From an uncultured Lachnobacterium sp. (lineage in GTDB: Bacteria > Bacillota > Clostridia > Lachnospirales > Lachnospiraceae): a stretch of DNA of 6,118 nucleotides. Both the position numbers and the translations under genes were made by a program. Every line of letters begins with the position of its first letter. Positions within the stretch are counted from its first letter, which is position 1. The notes under the pieces are model-generated. The model was not told the DNA's origin and searched no databases. It worked only from the letters and a program-made list of their open reading frames with translations. Where the stretch lies: positions 1 through 6,118 of the forward strand of contig URLU01000138.1 of NCBI GenBank assembly GCA_900548765.1, given 5' to 3'. Below, piece after piece: positions 1 to 5,671 of the stretch.

Positions 1-369
1 AACGGAAGCAACAACCTCAGTCAGGAAAACCGGATTATCGGGAAACAGCTCCTCAACAACCGATTTTAGGTCAAAGAAAATGTATTCCCAGTAATTGGTT
101 CCCTCTCCATCACTGATAGTTATATGAGGATAATTTTCCGGAATCAGCGTTATATCTCCAGTCTTATATCTGAGCACTTCCTCATCCATACAGATATCAC
201 CAAGGCCCTGTCTGCATATACCAATCTCCATCAGATTGTGAAAATGCAGATGAAATTCATCATGTCCATATACTCTTATCCAGCTCTCCCCACATAATAC
301 CAAGGCTGGTTCCCCTTGCGGAATCTCATAAAATCTAAACTCTACGGTATCCTTCTTCTTTTTTGCCAT
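1..369 (-). CDS. AraC-family transcriptional regulator, N-terminal part (runs off left edge)
   Basis: An open frame of 123 codons runs from an ATG at 369-367 to the left edge without a stop, so only the N-terminal sensor half is present. A strong AGGAG lies at 380-376, six bases before the ATG. The protein opens MAKKKKD and then looks like an AraC-type cupin domain. It has the ligand-pocket pattern H40-x-H42-x-H44-N-x-x-E48, then a G-x-G turn (G55, G57) and the cupin second half G71-D72-I-T-L-I-P with P81-H82. In AraC-family sugar regulators this domain binds the effector and the C-terminal double helix-turn-helix binds DNA; that half would lie outside the window. No signal peptide or membrane segment is seen. 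It lies in the same direction as, and downstream of, the operon for the large protein, separated from it by a terminator. A role in regulating that operon is inferred from position only. I found no convincing promoter of its own. Confidence 0.88.
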   Translation of the reverse strand, partial: MAKKKKDTVEFRFYEIPQGEPALVLCGESWIRVYGHDEFHLHFHNLMEIGICRQGLGDICMDEEVLRYKTGDITLIPENYPHITISDGEGTNYWEYIFFDLKSVVEELFPDNPVFLTEVVASV

Positions 370-433
370 AAAAATCTCCTGCGTCTTTTATACGGAAAAC
401 CTGCTGCCACAGCTTTTCCTGCATACTTTGGTA

Positions 434-467
434 TCAAAAAAGGAAGCCGTTATAAAACGGCTCCCTT
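434..467 (-). terminator. Intrinsic terminator of the zinc-ribbon/large-protein operon
   Basis: Read on the minus strand, a stem of 12 pairs with one A-C mismatch (arms 467-456 and 451-440, core AGCCGTT/AACGGCT, loop of four bases at 455-452) runs into a T tract at about 441-436. It starts 11 bases past the stop codon of the zinc-ribbon gene. The plus-strand exit has no T tract, so it should act only on minus-strand transcripts. It separates the operon from the AraC-type gene. Confidence 0.85.
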
Positions 468-477
468 CCATTACAGT

Positions 478-696
478 CTAGTCAAAATCAAATTTGTCAA
501 ATCTCTTGTACATTGCGCCGTACTTTTTACGAACATCCTCATTTCCCTGAAGAACCTGTTCCTCTGTTCCTCTGAACTGACATCTGATGCAGCTGTAGAT
601 ACCTGTATCCTTATTGTAAAACATATCAATGTCTAAGTCACGCTGAAAACACATTGGACATCTGTAATTTAATTTGCCTTTGCCAAGTTGAGCCAT
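478..696 (-). CDS. Small zinc-ribbon protein, function unknown
   Basis: This 72-residue protein has two CxxC knuckles, C13-P-M-C16 and C36-I-R-C39, separated by 19 residues, the spacing of a four-cysteine zinc ribbon. The C-terminal third is charged (RKKYGAMYKRFDKFDFD) and probably helical. There is no signal peptide or membrane segment, so it should be cytoplasmic. The ATG at 696-694 is supported by AAGGAGG at 713-707, ten bases upstream and inside the coding sequence of the preceding gene. The gene overlaps the end of the large protein gene by 28 bases in another frame, which suggests translational coupling, and a terminator follows directly. The cysteine pattern, ribosome binding site, overlap and terminator together make it a real gene rather than a shadow. 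I do not recognise the family. Binding of RNA, DNA or a protein partner is possible, but nothing in the sequence decides between them. Confidence 0.8.
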   Translation of the reverse strand: MAQLGKGKLNYRCPMCFQRDLDIDMFYNKDTGIYSCIRCQFRGTEEQVLQGNEDVRKKYGAMYKRFDKFDFD

Positions 697-2534
697 GTTG
701 CAAATACCTCCTTATCTGAAATCTGCTTCTTGTATCCGAGTTTGAACATTGGTGAGAATGCATAACCCTCTTCAATATATCCCTCTGCCTCTGCTGAAGG
801 AGTAAGTGAAACCTTTGTCTGAATCTGAGGAATAACAGCACTTACCTCTGCTGCTCCCATATCCTTTGCGTCACGACATCTATACTCGTAATTGATTTCT
901 GCCGGTGTCTGTCCACCAACTGCAGAAAGAGTAATTCCTGTCATGTCTTCTGGATACTCAGTTGTTCCGTAGCAGGCTGTGATGTACTCATCAAGGTAAA
1001 TCTCAGCACTTGGATCGCTAATCTCAAGAATATTTCTCTCAATCTTGATATTTGAAGCACCTTCCTCGAAGTACTCCTTTGTCTGGAGCTTAACGCTTAC
1101 GCCATTGAACTGGATTTCAACCGGGTCAAGTGTAAGTATTCTTGTCTTCTTGCCGTCAATAACTTCCTCAGAGAAATGAGAATGTGTTGGGCAGAGGCAA
1201 AGGTCTACTTCCTCTCCGTTGTAAGAAAGCTTAGCACTTCTTACTGTTCCTGCTCCTGCATAATGTGTAAAGTATCCTGCTCTGTATTTCTCCTGGATAA
1301 GGAATGGATATGAAGCATCCTGTACATGCTTTGTTCCGATTCCTACTGGCCACTCAAGCTTAGCAACATATGGACGAAGGTCTACGATTGCACCACCCTG
1401 ATCCATGTTTACACAGGCTCTCATGTATGGGTCACAGTACCAGAATAACTGCTTGTCAGATCCGTAAAGGATATCTCTCCATGGTGCACACTCTGGCTCG
1501 TTGTAGTTTCCAGCATTTACACCCTTCTTCTCTCTATAGTAGTCAGCGAACTCAGACATTGTCATGTCGATAAGCTTGCCTTCCTTCTTTAACTTGCCAT
1601 AATAGTTACAGCCATCTGTGTAAGACTTGAGAAGAAGCTCATATGGTTGCTCCCAACGTCCCATCTTGTTCATCCAGCCCGGTCCAACGAACATCATGTT
1701 ATATGAATATCCATTGTTATATTTTGCCAGGTCTCTGTACTGGTCAATTAAGTTGTAAAGATATGGGTACTCCCATGTCTTTGTATCATATATCATACCA
1801 CGAAGTACATTCTGTGGATGAGTTCCGAAGTTTGAACCATTTCCGTCATAGCAGGCAATAAGGTCACGTGAAAGATGTGGAATAGCAACGATTCCGCTAT
1901 CCTCTTCCTTGTTTGCTGCTGGTGCATGTGTGTTCTGTTTTGAAGGAATCCATGGTGCCCATGGGCCTCCATCAAATAGTGTATACCATGAGTTGTTACA
2001 TGTATGGTAAGCCTTTGGTCCTTCCTCCCAGCATGTTGCAACTGCACATTTAACTGAAGGATATTTCTCCTTGATGTAATTTGTTAAGTCAGCGTCCATG
2101 TAGTATGAACCTGTTGACTCTGGATAAAATCCAAATGCATCATGGAATTTCTCGAATACATCGTTAACGATTGCTTTCTTGTCTTCCATCGAGAACATCC
2201 AGATACAGAAGTCCTTTGTCTTATATTTTTCACGGAACTCTTCACAAGGAAGTCCAAGTAATGAAAGTGCAATCTCATCACCATATACCTCATGGTCATG
2301 CTTTGCAAGTTCAACAGCCTCTTCGTTGAAAAGAGATGCATATGTCATCTGGATGGTACACTTAAGTCCTGCCTCATGAGCAAGTCTCTGCTGAGTCTTG
2401 AAAATGTCAAGTGACTCTGTAATAAGCTTCTTATCTCCGATATCCTCTTCCTTGCCCTGTCCAGTCACAGTTGCTGAATACTCAGGAACCATCTCTGGGC
2501 GGTGAATGACGTTAACAATAAATTTGTCCATCAT
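669..2534 (-). CDS. Uncharacterised ~620-residue protein with polysaccharide-deacetylase/glycosidase-like features
   Basis: A large cytoplasmic protein with no signal peptide or membrane helix. The open frame extends to an ATG at 2546, but that ATG abuts the GGAGG at 2544-2540. The likely start is the ATG at 2534 (5-base spacing, numbering used here) or the next codon at 2531 (8 bases), giving about 620 residues. The N-terminal half resembles NodB-like or GH57/GH38-like barrels. Residues 85-91 (GDEIALS) sit where deacetylases carry a GHEIGLH-type motif. Residues 124-147 (helix, F-G-F-Y-P, then G-S-Y-Y-M-D) look like the later strand-loop motif of that fold. Aromatic stretches near 183-197 (WYTLFDGGPWAPWIP) suggest a sugar-binding cleft. 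The last ~200 residues look beta-rich, as in an accessory domain. The metal-binding histidines of true deacetylases are not evident, so the reaction is unknown. A LacI-type operator promoter and a nearby AraC-type gene fit carbohydrate metabolism; this is inference. DUF3863/DUF3864-type proteins are worth comparing, but I have not verified any match. Confidence 0.85.
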   Translation of the reverse strand: MMDKFIVNVIHRPEMVPEYSATVTGQGKEEDIGDKKLITESLDIFKTQQRLAHEAGLKCTIQMTYASLFNEEAVELAKHDHEVYGDEIALSLLGLPCEEFREKYKTKDFCIWMFSMEDKKAIVNDVFEKFHDAFGFYPESTGSYYMDADLTNYIKEKYPSVKCAVATCWEEGPKAYHTCNNSWYTLFDGGPWAPWIPSKQNTHAPAANKEEDSGIVAIPHLSRDLIACYDGNGSNFGTHPQNVLRGMIYDTKTWEYPYLYNLIDQYRDLAKYNNGYSYNMMFVGPGWMNKMGRWEQPYELLLKSYTDGCNYYGKLKKEGKLIDMTMSEFADYYREKKGVNAGNYNEPECAPWRDILYGSDKQLFWYCDPYMRACVNMDQGGAIVDLRPYVAKLEWPVGIGTKHVQDASYPFLIQEKYRAGYFTHYAGAGTVRSAKLSYNGEEVDLCLCPTHSHFSEEVIDGKKTRILTLDPVEIQFNGVSVKLQTKEYFEEGASNIKIERNILEISDPSAEIYLDEYITACYGTTEYPEDMTGITLSAVGGQTPAEINYEYRCRDAKDMGAAEVSAVIPQIQTKVSLTPSAEAEGYIEEGYAFSPMFKLGYKKQISDKEVFATWLNLAKAN

Positions 2535-2539
2535 GAAAT

Positions 2540-2544
2540 CCTCC
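2540..2544 (-). promoter_or_regulatory. Ribosome binding site that decides the start of the large protein gene
   Basis: GGAGG on the minus strand lies five bases before the ATG at 2534-2532 and eight before the ATG at 2531-2529. The longest-frame ATG at 2546-2544 shares a base with this site and has no comparable site of its own, so the first four residues of the longest frame (MEDF) are probably not translated. Confidence 0.8.
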
Positions 2545-2581
2545 ATCTTGTATGTTTGTATTATTTGTTATGGCTGCGGTC

Positions 2582-2705
2582 TGCATATTGTAAGCCTGCT
2601 TTTATTCTATGTAATCATGCATATTTTGCATATGCATTGTGCTGTGTATATACATTGATACTGTGCATAGATATCGTGCAGCTATTATGCATGTTGCTCT
2701 TTGCA
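2582..2705. repeat. Cluster of eight TGCA tetramers in the leader of the large protein gene
   Basis: TGCA occurs at 2582, 2618, 2627, 2633, 2664, 2677, 2688 and 2702, about one per 16 bases, where roughly 0.5 copy would be expected by chance in this length. Several are part of ATGCAT. Two flank a perfect 8-bp hairpin (2617-2624 with 2630-2637, arms ATGCATAT/ATATGCAT, loop of five). All lie in the predicted ~190-nt untranslated leader. Function unknown: a run of protein binding sites, an RNA structure, or simple AT-rich drift are all possible. Confidence 0.5.
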
Positions 2706-2706
2706 T

Positions 2707-2724
2707 TGCGCAACCGTTTGCTCA
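2707..2724. promoter_or_regulatory. LacI-family-type operator O1, on the predicted transcription start
   Basis: The plus-strand 18-mer TGCGCAACCGTTTGCTCA is an even palindrome with a central CG (TGnGCAAnCGnTTGCnCA, seven of nine pairs match), the layout typical of LacI/GalR-family operators. It begins about seven bases downstream of the -10 box, so bound repressor would block initiation or early elongation. It does not fit the catabolite-repression (CcpA) consensus well, because the 14-mer core lacks the flanking TG/CA. Confidence 0.65.
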
Positions 2725-2730
2725 TAATCT

Positions 2731-2759
2731 AGTATATATTTATGGTTCCAATATGTCAA
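2731..2759 (-). promoter_or_regulatory. Sigma-A promoter of the large protein/zinc-ribbon operon
   Basis: On the minus strand there is a perfect -35 box TTGACA (2759-2754), a 17-base spacer and a -10 box TATACT (2736-2731, five of six consensus bases). Transcription should start near 2725-2724, leaving a leader of about 190 bases before the start codon. Such a strong promoter with a palindrome on its start site fits a repressed, inducible gene. Confidence 0.82.
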
Positions 2760-2836
2760 TGTGCAATTTCAATATTTTTTTCTGTGTGTTTTGAGCAAAT
2801 TTCACAAAATAAACGCAAATTCAATTTTTCGTACCG

Positions 2837-2850
2837 CGCAACCGATTGCG
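2837..2850. promoter_or_regulatory. LacI-family-type operator O2, upstream copy
   Basis: The plus-strand CGCAACCGATTGCG is a palindrome with central CG (six of seven pairs). With the base before it, it shares GCGCAACCG-n-TTGC with O1 at 13 of 14 positions. Its centre is 128 bp from that of O1, about 119 bp upstream of the predicted start, a distance compatible with DNA looping between two repressor dimers. Confidence 0.6.
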
Positions 2851-3175
2851 TAGTGCGTAGAAAATCTGCCGTACAAATTCAAACGGGTATTTCTCCATGT
2901 GCTCTATGTTTTCATAGTTTGGACTTAATCAGCTTATTTTCTCTCTTTCTTGTCTAAAAAATGGCGAATTGGGACTTTCTATGACTAATTATGCTTTTCT
3001 CTTCCAAAAAAATTGGATTTTTCTTATAATCGTCCATTTTTAGCATCAAAATGCTCTCTTTTCCACAAAAAAGTCCAAATCTAATACGCAGCATTTCATT
3101 GTTTCTTTATTTCATCATCTCTTCATTCGGGCTAAATCGATTATTCTAAATCAATTATTATTGGCGCAATTATTA
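2851..3175. other. T-rich intergenic stretch between rsmH and operator O2, no gene seen
   Basis: No credible gene or RNA family is recognised. The plus strand is T-rich. A weak imperfect inverted repeat pairs 2957-2967 with 3030-3041 (11 pairs, one bulge, 62-base loop), and a 5-bp hairpin lies at 3042-3055. Neither has the compact GC stem plus T tract of an intrinsic terminator on the minus strand, so the end of the rsmH transcript is undefined. Two 10-base direct repeats (AATTATTATT) lie just past the rsmH stop codon. Confidence 0.45.
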
Positions 3176-4357
3176 TTATGCCTTAACCGCCCATCTCATC
3201 TTAGTAGACCTTGCCCTGCCGTTTTGCGCACATTCCTCCGCGCTTGGTCTTATAACATCCTTGGACACCTCTGAAAATACGCCTGCCTTAAGCAGTCTGT
3301 TAAAGGTTTTCTTAACCAGCCTGTCCTCTCCTGAATGAAAGGTCAGAATCGCAACTCTTCCGCCACTTGCCAGAGCATCCGGCAGAGCCTCAAGGAATGC
3401 CTCAAGCACTTCAAACTCACTGTTCACATCTATACGCAGTGCCTGAAATGAACGCTGGCAGGTTTTTTTTACAAGGTCCTTCTTTTCCTTATTATCAGGT
3501 AAAAATGCTAAGGCATTTTCAATCACATTCTTAAAATCCGTGGTTGTCTCAATTTTCTGACCTCTTCTGTAAGTCTTTATAACCTCAGCAGCAATCTTAT
3601 CCGCATATGGTTCGTCCGAGTTTTCAACCAGCATGCCCTCGATTTCATCCTGACTGAGCTCCCTAAGCCTCTCCGCCGCGGAAACTCCATGCTCCGGGTC
3701 AAGACGCAAATCCAGCGGTCCATCTATCTTATAAGAAAAGCCTCGCTCCGGATTGTCAATCTGCATTGAAGACACTCCCAAATCTGCCATCATAAAATCA
3801 AAAGGTCCATGCTCCCCTGCAACATCAGACAGATTTGCAAAATTGGTCTTTATAATAGTCAGAATGTCCTCGCCAAAACCTGCCTTTGCAAGTCTCTCCT
3901 TGGTCTTTACGATTTCAATCGGGTCTACATCAAGTGCATACATATGTCCTTCACCTTTAAGCTGCTCAAGCATTTTTCTGGTATGACCGCCATAGCCCAG
4001 AGTAGCATCCAGACCTTTCTGTCCCGGCTTAATTTGTAAAAAGTCAAGGATTTCCTTCACCATAATAGAAATGTGCATGCCGGCAGGAGTACTTCCCTTG
4101 CTGATTACCTTGGCGATTGTATCTGCATATTTTTCAGGATTGTGCTCCTTGTATTTTTCCTCGAAGGTGCGGGGATGGGTGCCCCTGTATCTCACACGGC
4201 GTTTGTGGACTGGGGCGGGTTCCTGAGCCTGATTGTCTGTAGCTAAAGGCTCCACACTTGTATCATCTGTTCCTTTATTGTCTACATCCAAATTACTTTC
4301 GTTTATAATATCTGTATCTTTTTCTTTGCCTTTTATTGTATTCAATTCTTTTTTCAT
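3176..4357 (-). CDS. rsmH: RsmH-family 16S rRNA (cytosine-N4)-methyltransferase, long form
   Basis: RsmH transfers a methyl group from S-adenosylmethionine to N4 of C1402 in the ribosomal decoding centre. The family signatures appear in order: the SAM-binding loop L116-DATLGYGGHT (to 126), the acidic strand-end A141-LDVDP, the A191-DLGVSS block followed by Q199-I-D and R205-G-F-S, D216-L-R-L-D, the 304-314 block FQALRIDVNSE, FHSGEDR at 340-346 (usually FHSLEDR) and a closing N379-GRARSTKMR. The protein has 393 residues against about 310 for typical RsmH. The excess is a ~90-residue N-terminal extension with an acidic, disordered-looking first part, a basic patch HKRRVRYRG (51-59) and a probable helical segment (64-87). 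The ATG at 4357 follows AAGGA at a 10-base spacing. Neighbours are not the usual mraZ-ftsL-pbp cell-division genes, so this is probably a second RsmH copy. Whether it modifies C1402 or another site is not shown. No terminator or promoter is clear. Confidence 0.92.
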   Translation of the reverse strand: MKKELNTIKGKEKDTDIINESNLDVDNKGTDDTSVEPLATDNQAQEPAPVHKRRVRYRGTHPRTFEEKYKEHNPEKYADTIAKVISKGSTPAGMHISIMVKEILDFLQIKPGQKGLDATLGYGGHTRKMLEQLKGEGHMYALDVDPIEIVKTKERLAKAGFGEDILTIIKTNFANLSDVAGEHGPFDFMMADLGVSSMQIDNPERGFSYKIDGPLDLRLDPEHGVSAAERLRELSQDEIEGMLVENSDEPYADKIAAEVIKTYRRGQKIETTTDFKNVIENALAFLPDNKEKKDLVKKTCQRSFQALRIDVNSEFEVLEAFLEALPDALASGGRVAILTFHSGEDRLVKKTFNRLLKAGVFSEVSKDVIRPSAEECAQNGRARSTKMRWAVKA

Positions 4358-4429
4358 GTTAGTTCTATCCTTACTATATCCTATCCTTCATTTATTACTA
4401 CAGCCACCAGCAGCTTTGCGGTTTGCGCT

Positions 4430-4485
4430 TTGCTTACGATATAATTTCGCTTCGCTTATTATATCGGCTTTTTATCCGGCGGGCT
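4430..4485. repeat. Tandem repeat copy 1 (period 63 bp)
   Basis: This 56-base unit matches 4493-4548 with five mismatches. It contains a perfect 9-bp inverted repeat (CGATATAAT at 4437-4445 and ATTATATCG at 4458-4466, loop of 12), followed by a short T run (GCTTTTTATCC). It lies upstream of rsmH. No coding content is supported. Confidence 0.85.
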
Positions 4486-4492
4486 GGGTGGC

Positions 4493-4548
4493 TTGCTTAC
4501 GGTATAATTTTGCTTTGCTTATTATATCGGCTTTTTATCCGACGTGCT
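4493..4548. repeat. Tandem repeat copy 2 (period 63 bp)
   Basis: Second copy of the 4430-4485 unit. The inverted repeat is kept (4500-4508 with 4521-4529), with one A-to-G change at 4502 that would leave a G-U pair in plus-strand RNA. Two other changes fall in the loop, so the stem looks better conserved than the loop. The copy ends directly against the hairpin at 4549-4577. Confidence 0.85.
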
Positions 4549-4577
4549 CAGCCCATGGAACGGAGTTCCATGGGCTG
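4549..4577. repeat. Perfect 13-bp inverted repeat (hairpin)
   Basis: Arms CAGCCCATGGAAC (4549-4561) and GTTCCATGGGCTG (4565-4577) pair perfectly around a GGA loop. No T tract follows in either direction, so it does not look like a terminator. It sits between the tandem repeats and the larger hairpin. Confidence 0.8.
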
Positions 4578-4595
4578 TACGGGCAGTCGCCCTAT

Positions 4596-4656
4596 CAAAA
4601 ATGATGAACATGACAGCTCTTGTGCAAGCACATCGCTGTCATGTTTATCATTTTTG
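4596..4656. repeat. Long 22-bp inverted repeat, terminator-like in both directions
   Basis: Bases 4596-4617 pair with 4635-4656, with one G-T pair in 22. The 17-base loop holds a small inner stem (TGTG/CACA). The outer arms end in A and T runs (4597-4601 and 4651-4655), so RNA from either strand would end in a stem with U-rich base, as in a bidirectional terminator. Its place between divergent genes makes a terminator unexpected. It may instead insulate the two promoters or be part of a mobile repeat element. Confidence 0.75.
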
Positions 4657-4670
4657 GCACGTCTCGTTGC

Positions 4671-4686
4671 CTACGCTCATTATATC
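4671..4686. repeat. Fragment of a third repeat copy
   Basis: The 16 bases CTACGCTCATTATATC match 4450-4465 of repeat copy 1 at 14 positions, covering the last loop bases and right arm of its inverted repeat. It lies beyond the long hairpin, so related sequence brackets the two hairpins. Confidence 0.5.
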
Positions 4687-4800
4687 CCACTCCCCCGCTC
4701 TTCTACAATACAAAATTACACTATGCGAATTATTAAATATCTGGCTTGATTTTCTTTACACAAAATTAATAATAACATTAGATTTATTAATGGGAATATA

Positions 4801-4809
4801 TGTTAAAAT
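4801..4809 (+). promoter_or_regulatory. Extended -10 promoter of the alarmone synthetase gene
   Basis: TGTTAAAAT is a TG-n extended -10 element with hexamer TAAAAT (4804-4809). No good -35 box is present at 16-18 bases, as is common for extended -10 promoters. Transcription would start near 4816, giving a short leader of about 24 bases. The ribosome binding site GGGGG is at 4827-4831, eight bases before the ATG. Confidence 0.5.
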
Positions 4810-4839
4810 GTATTCATAAGATTTACGGGGGTATATTTT

Positions 4840-5592
4840 ATGACAGATATATTGAGCCAGATTTCATACAACAATTCTGGCAGCACTAATGAAGAAAAAA
4901 TAGATATTGTGGTCAGTGCGGATGGGGATGACATTTTCCTTCCTTCTGGTACATCATTTATGTCCATAGAAAACCAGTATCAGCAGATTATGTTTTTCTA
5001 CGAGGCTGGTATACAGCAAATAACTGCCAAGCTTCAGATTTTAAACAATGAATTCAAGTTTGGCAATGACAGGAACCCGATTGAAAATATAAAAAGCAGG
5101 GTTAAATCCATAGACAGCATCACCAAGAAAATGAAACGTAAAAACATACCACTGACTCTCAACAACATGATGTTAAATCTCCACGATATAGCGGGTGTCA
5201 GGGTCATTTGCCCTTTTATATCAGATGTGTACAGCGTGGCCAATATGCTGACAAGCCAGCAGGACGTGACGCTCATTGAGGTAAAGGACTACATAAAAAA
5301 TCCTAAGCCAAATGGCTACAGAAGTCTCCACCTCATCATCATGGTAGATGTCTATTTCTCAGACCACAAGGCACAGGTGCCGGTGGAGATGCAATTTAGG
5401 ACAATTGCCATGAATTTCTGGGCAAGCACAGAACATCAGCTCCGCTACAAAAAGGACGTTGAGTTTACAGATGAAATGCACAATGAGCTGAGACGGTGTT
5501 CTGAGCTTATGGCAGAGGCAGATGAGAGGATGCAGAAGCTTGCGGAACAGCTGCCCTCCTTTGAGCAGACTGAAGTTTCCTATTCCAAATGA
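4840..5592 (+). CDS. Small alarmone synthetase (GTP pyrophosphokinase, RelP/YwaC-like)
   Basis: A RelA/SpoT synthetase-domain protein that would transfer pyrophosphate from ATP to GDP or GTP, making ppGpp or pppGpp in the stringent response. Signatures in order: R78-NPIENIKSRVKS (to 90), L114-HDIAGVRVIC (to 124), the substrate loop K149-DYIKNPKPNGYRSLH (to 164) and E183-MQFRTIAMNFWAS (to 196), where E183 matches the catalytic glutamate of small synthetases. E198-H-x-L-R-Y-K-K closes the core, and a charged helical tail follows. There is no HD hydrolase, TGS or ACT domain, so it is the single-domain small type, closer in motifs to YwaC/RelP than to YjbM. At 250 residues it exceeds the usual ~210; the excess is a ~40-residue, acidic, probably disordered N-terminus before the helix at about 45-70. 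The ATG at 4840 follows GGGGG by eight bases. It is a single-gene unit ending at a terminator. Without a hydrolase domain, product removal must come from another enzyme. Confidence 0.93.
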   Translation: MTDILSQISYNNSGSTNEEKIDIVVSADGDDIFLPSGTSFMSIENQYQQIMFFYEAGIQQITAKLQILNNEFKFGNDRNPIENIKSRVKSIDSITKKMKRKNIPLTLNNMMLNLHDIAGVRVICPFISDVYSVANMLTSQQDVTLIEVKDYIKNPKPNGYRSLHLIIMVDVYFSDHKAQVPVEMQFRTIAMNFWASTEHQLRYKKDVEFTDEMHNELRRCSELMAEADERMQKLAEQLPSFEQTEVSYSK

Positions 5593-5605
5593 AATCAGAC
5601 ATAAT

Positions 5606-5649
5606 AAATGCCCTTTCTACCGGCAGTCTATCCTGTAGAAAGGGCATTT
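5606..5649. terminator. Bidirectional intrinsic terminator between the alarmone synthetase gene and pyk
   Basis: A perfect 15-bp stem (5606-5620 with 5635-5649, core ATGCCCTTTCTAC) encloses a 14-base loop. The arms end in an A run on the left and a T run on the right, so each strand ends in a U-rich tail. It starts 13 bases after the synthetase stop codon and ends 22 bases from the pyk stop codon, serving both convergent genes. Confidence 0.9.
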
Positions 5650-5671
5650 TGTATACCAAATATTTTCTGTA

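Noticed and set aside
387..392. TATAAA as a -10 box for the AraC-type gene
   Set aside because: It would start transcription on the ribosome binding site, and no -35 box is present at a suitable distance.
1370..2379. Several 66-85-codon frames in other frames of the large protein gene
   Set aside because: All overlap the well-supported minus-strand gene, lack ribosome binding sites and have atypical composition rich in Ser, His and Cys or Arg.
2709..2722. Catabolite-repression (CcpA) site at operator O1
   Set aside because: The central CG and symmetry fit the LacI superfamily, but the outer TG/CA of the cre consensus is missing at the right spacing; a dedicated LacI-type repressor fits better.
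2601..2725. Short upstream frames of about 34-36 codons in the leader of the large protein gene, one with ATG at the predicted transcription start
   Set aside because: No ribosome binding site precedes either ATG, and the many ATGs come from the TGCA-rich sequence. A leaderless peptide is possible but unsupported.
2957..3041. Imperfect inverted repeat considered as the rsmH terminator
   Set aside because: The stem is AT-rich and bulged, the loop is 62 bases, and it lies over 130 bases from the stop codon. It does not fit an intrinsic terminator.
2955..3045. Minus-strand 27-codon frame (MDDYKKNP...) between rsmH and operator O2
   Set aside because: No ribosome binding site, very short, in A-rich sequence; probably chance.
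4233..4749. Plus-strand open frames of 108-123 codons with repeated peptide stretches (LLYRLFIRRA twice)
   Set aside because: The repetition only reflects the 63-bp DNA repeat. Part lies antisense to rsmH, there is no ribosome binding site, and no family pattern is seen.
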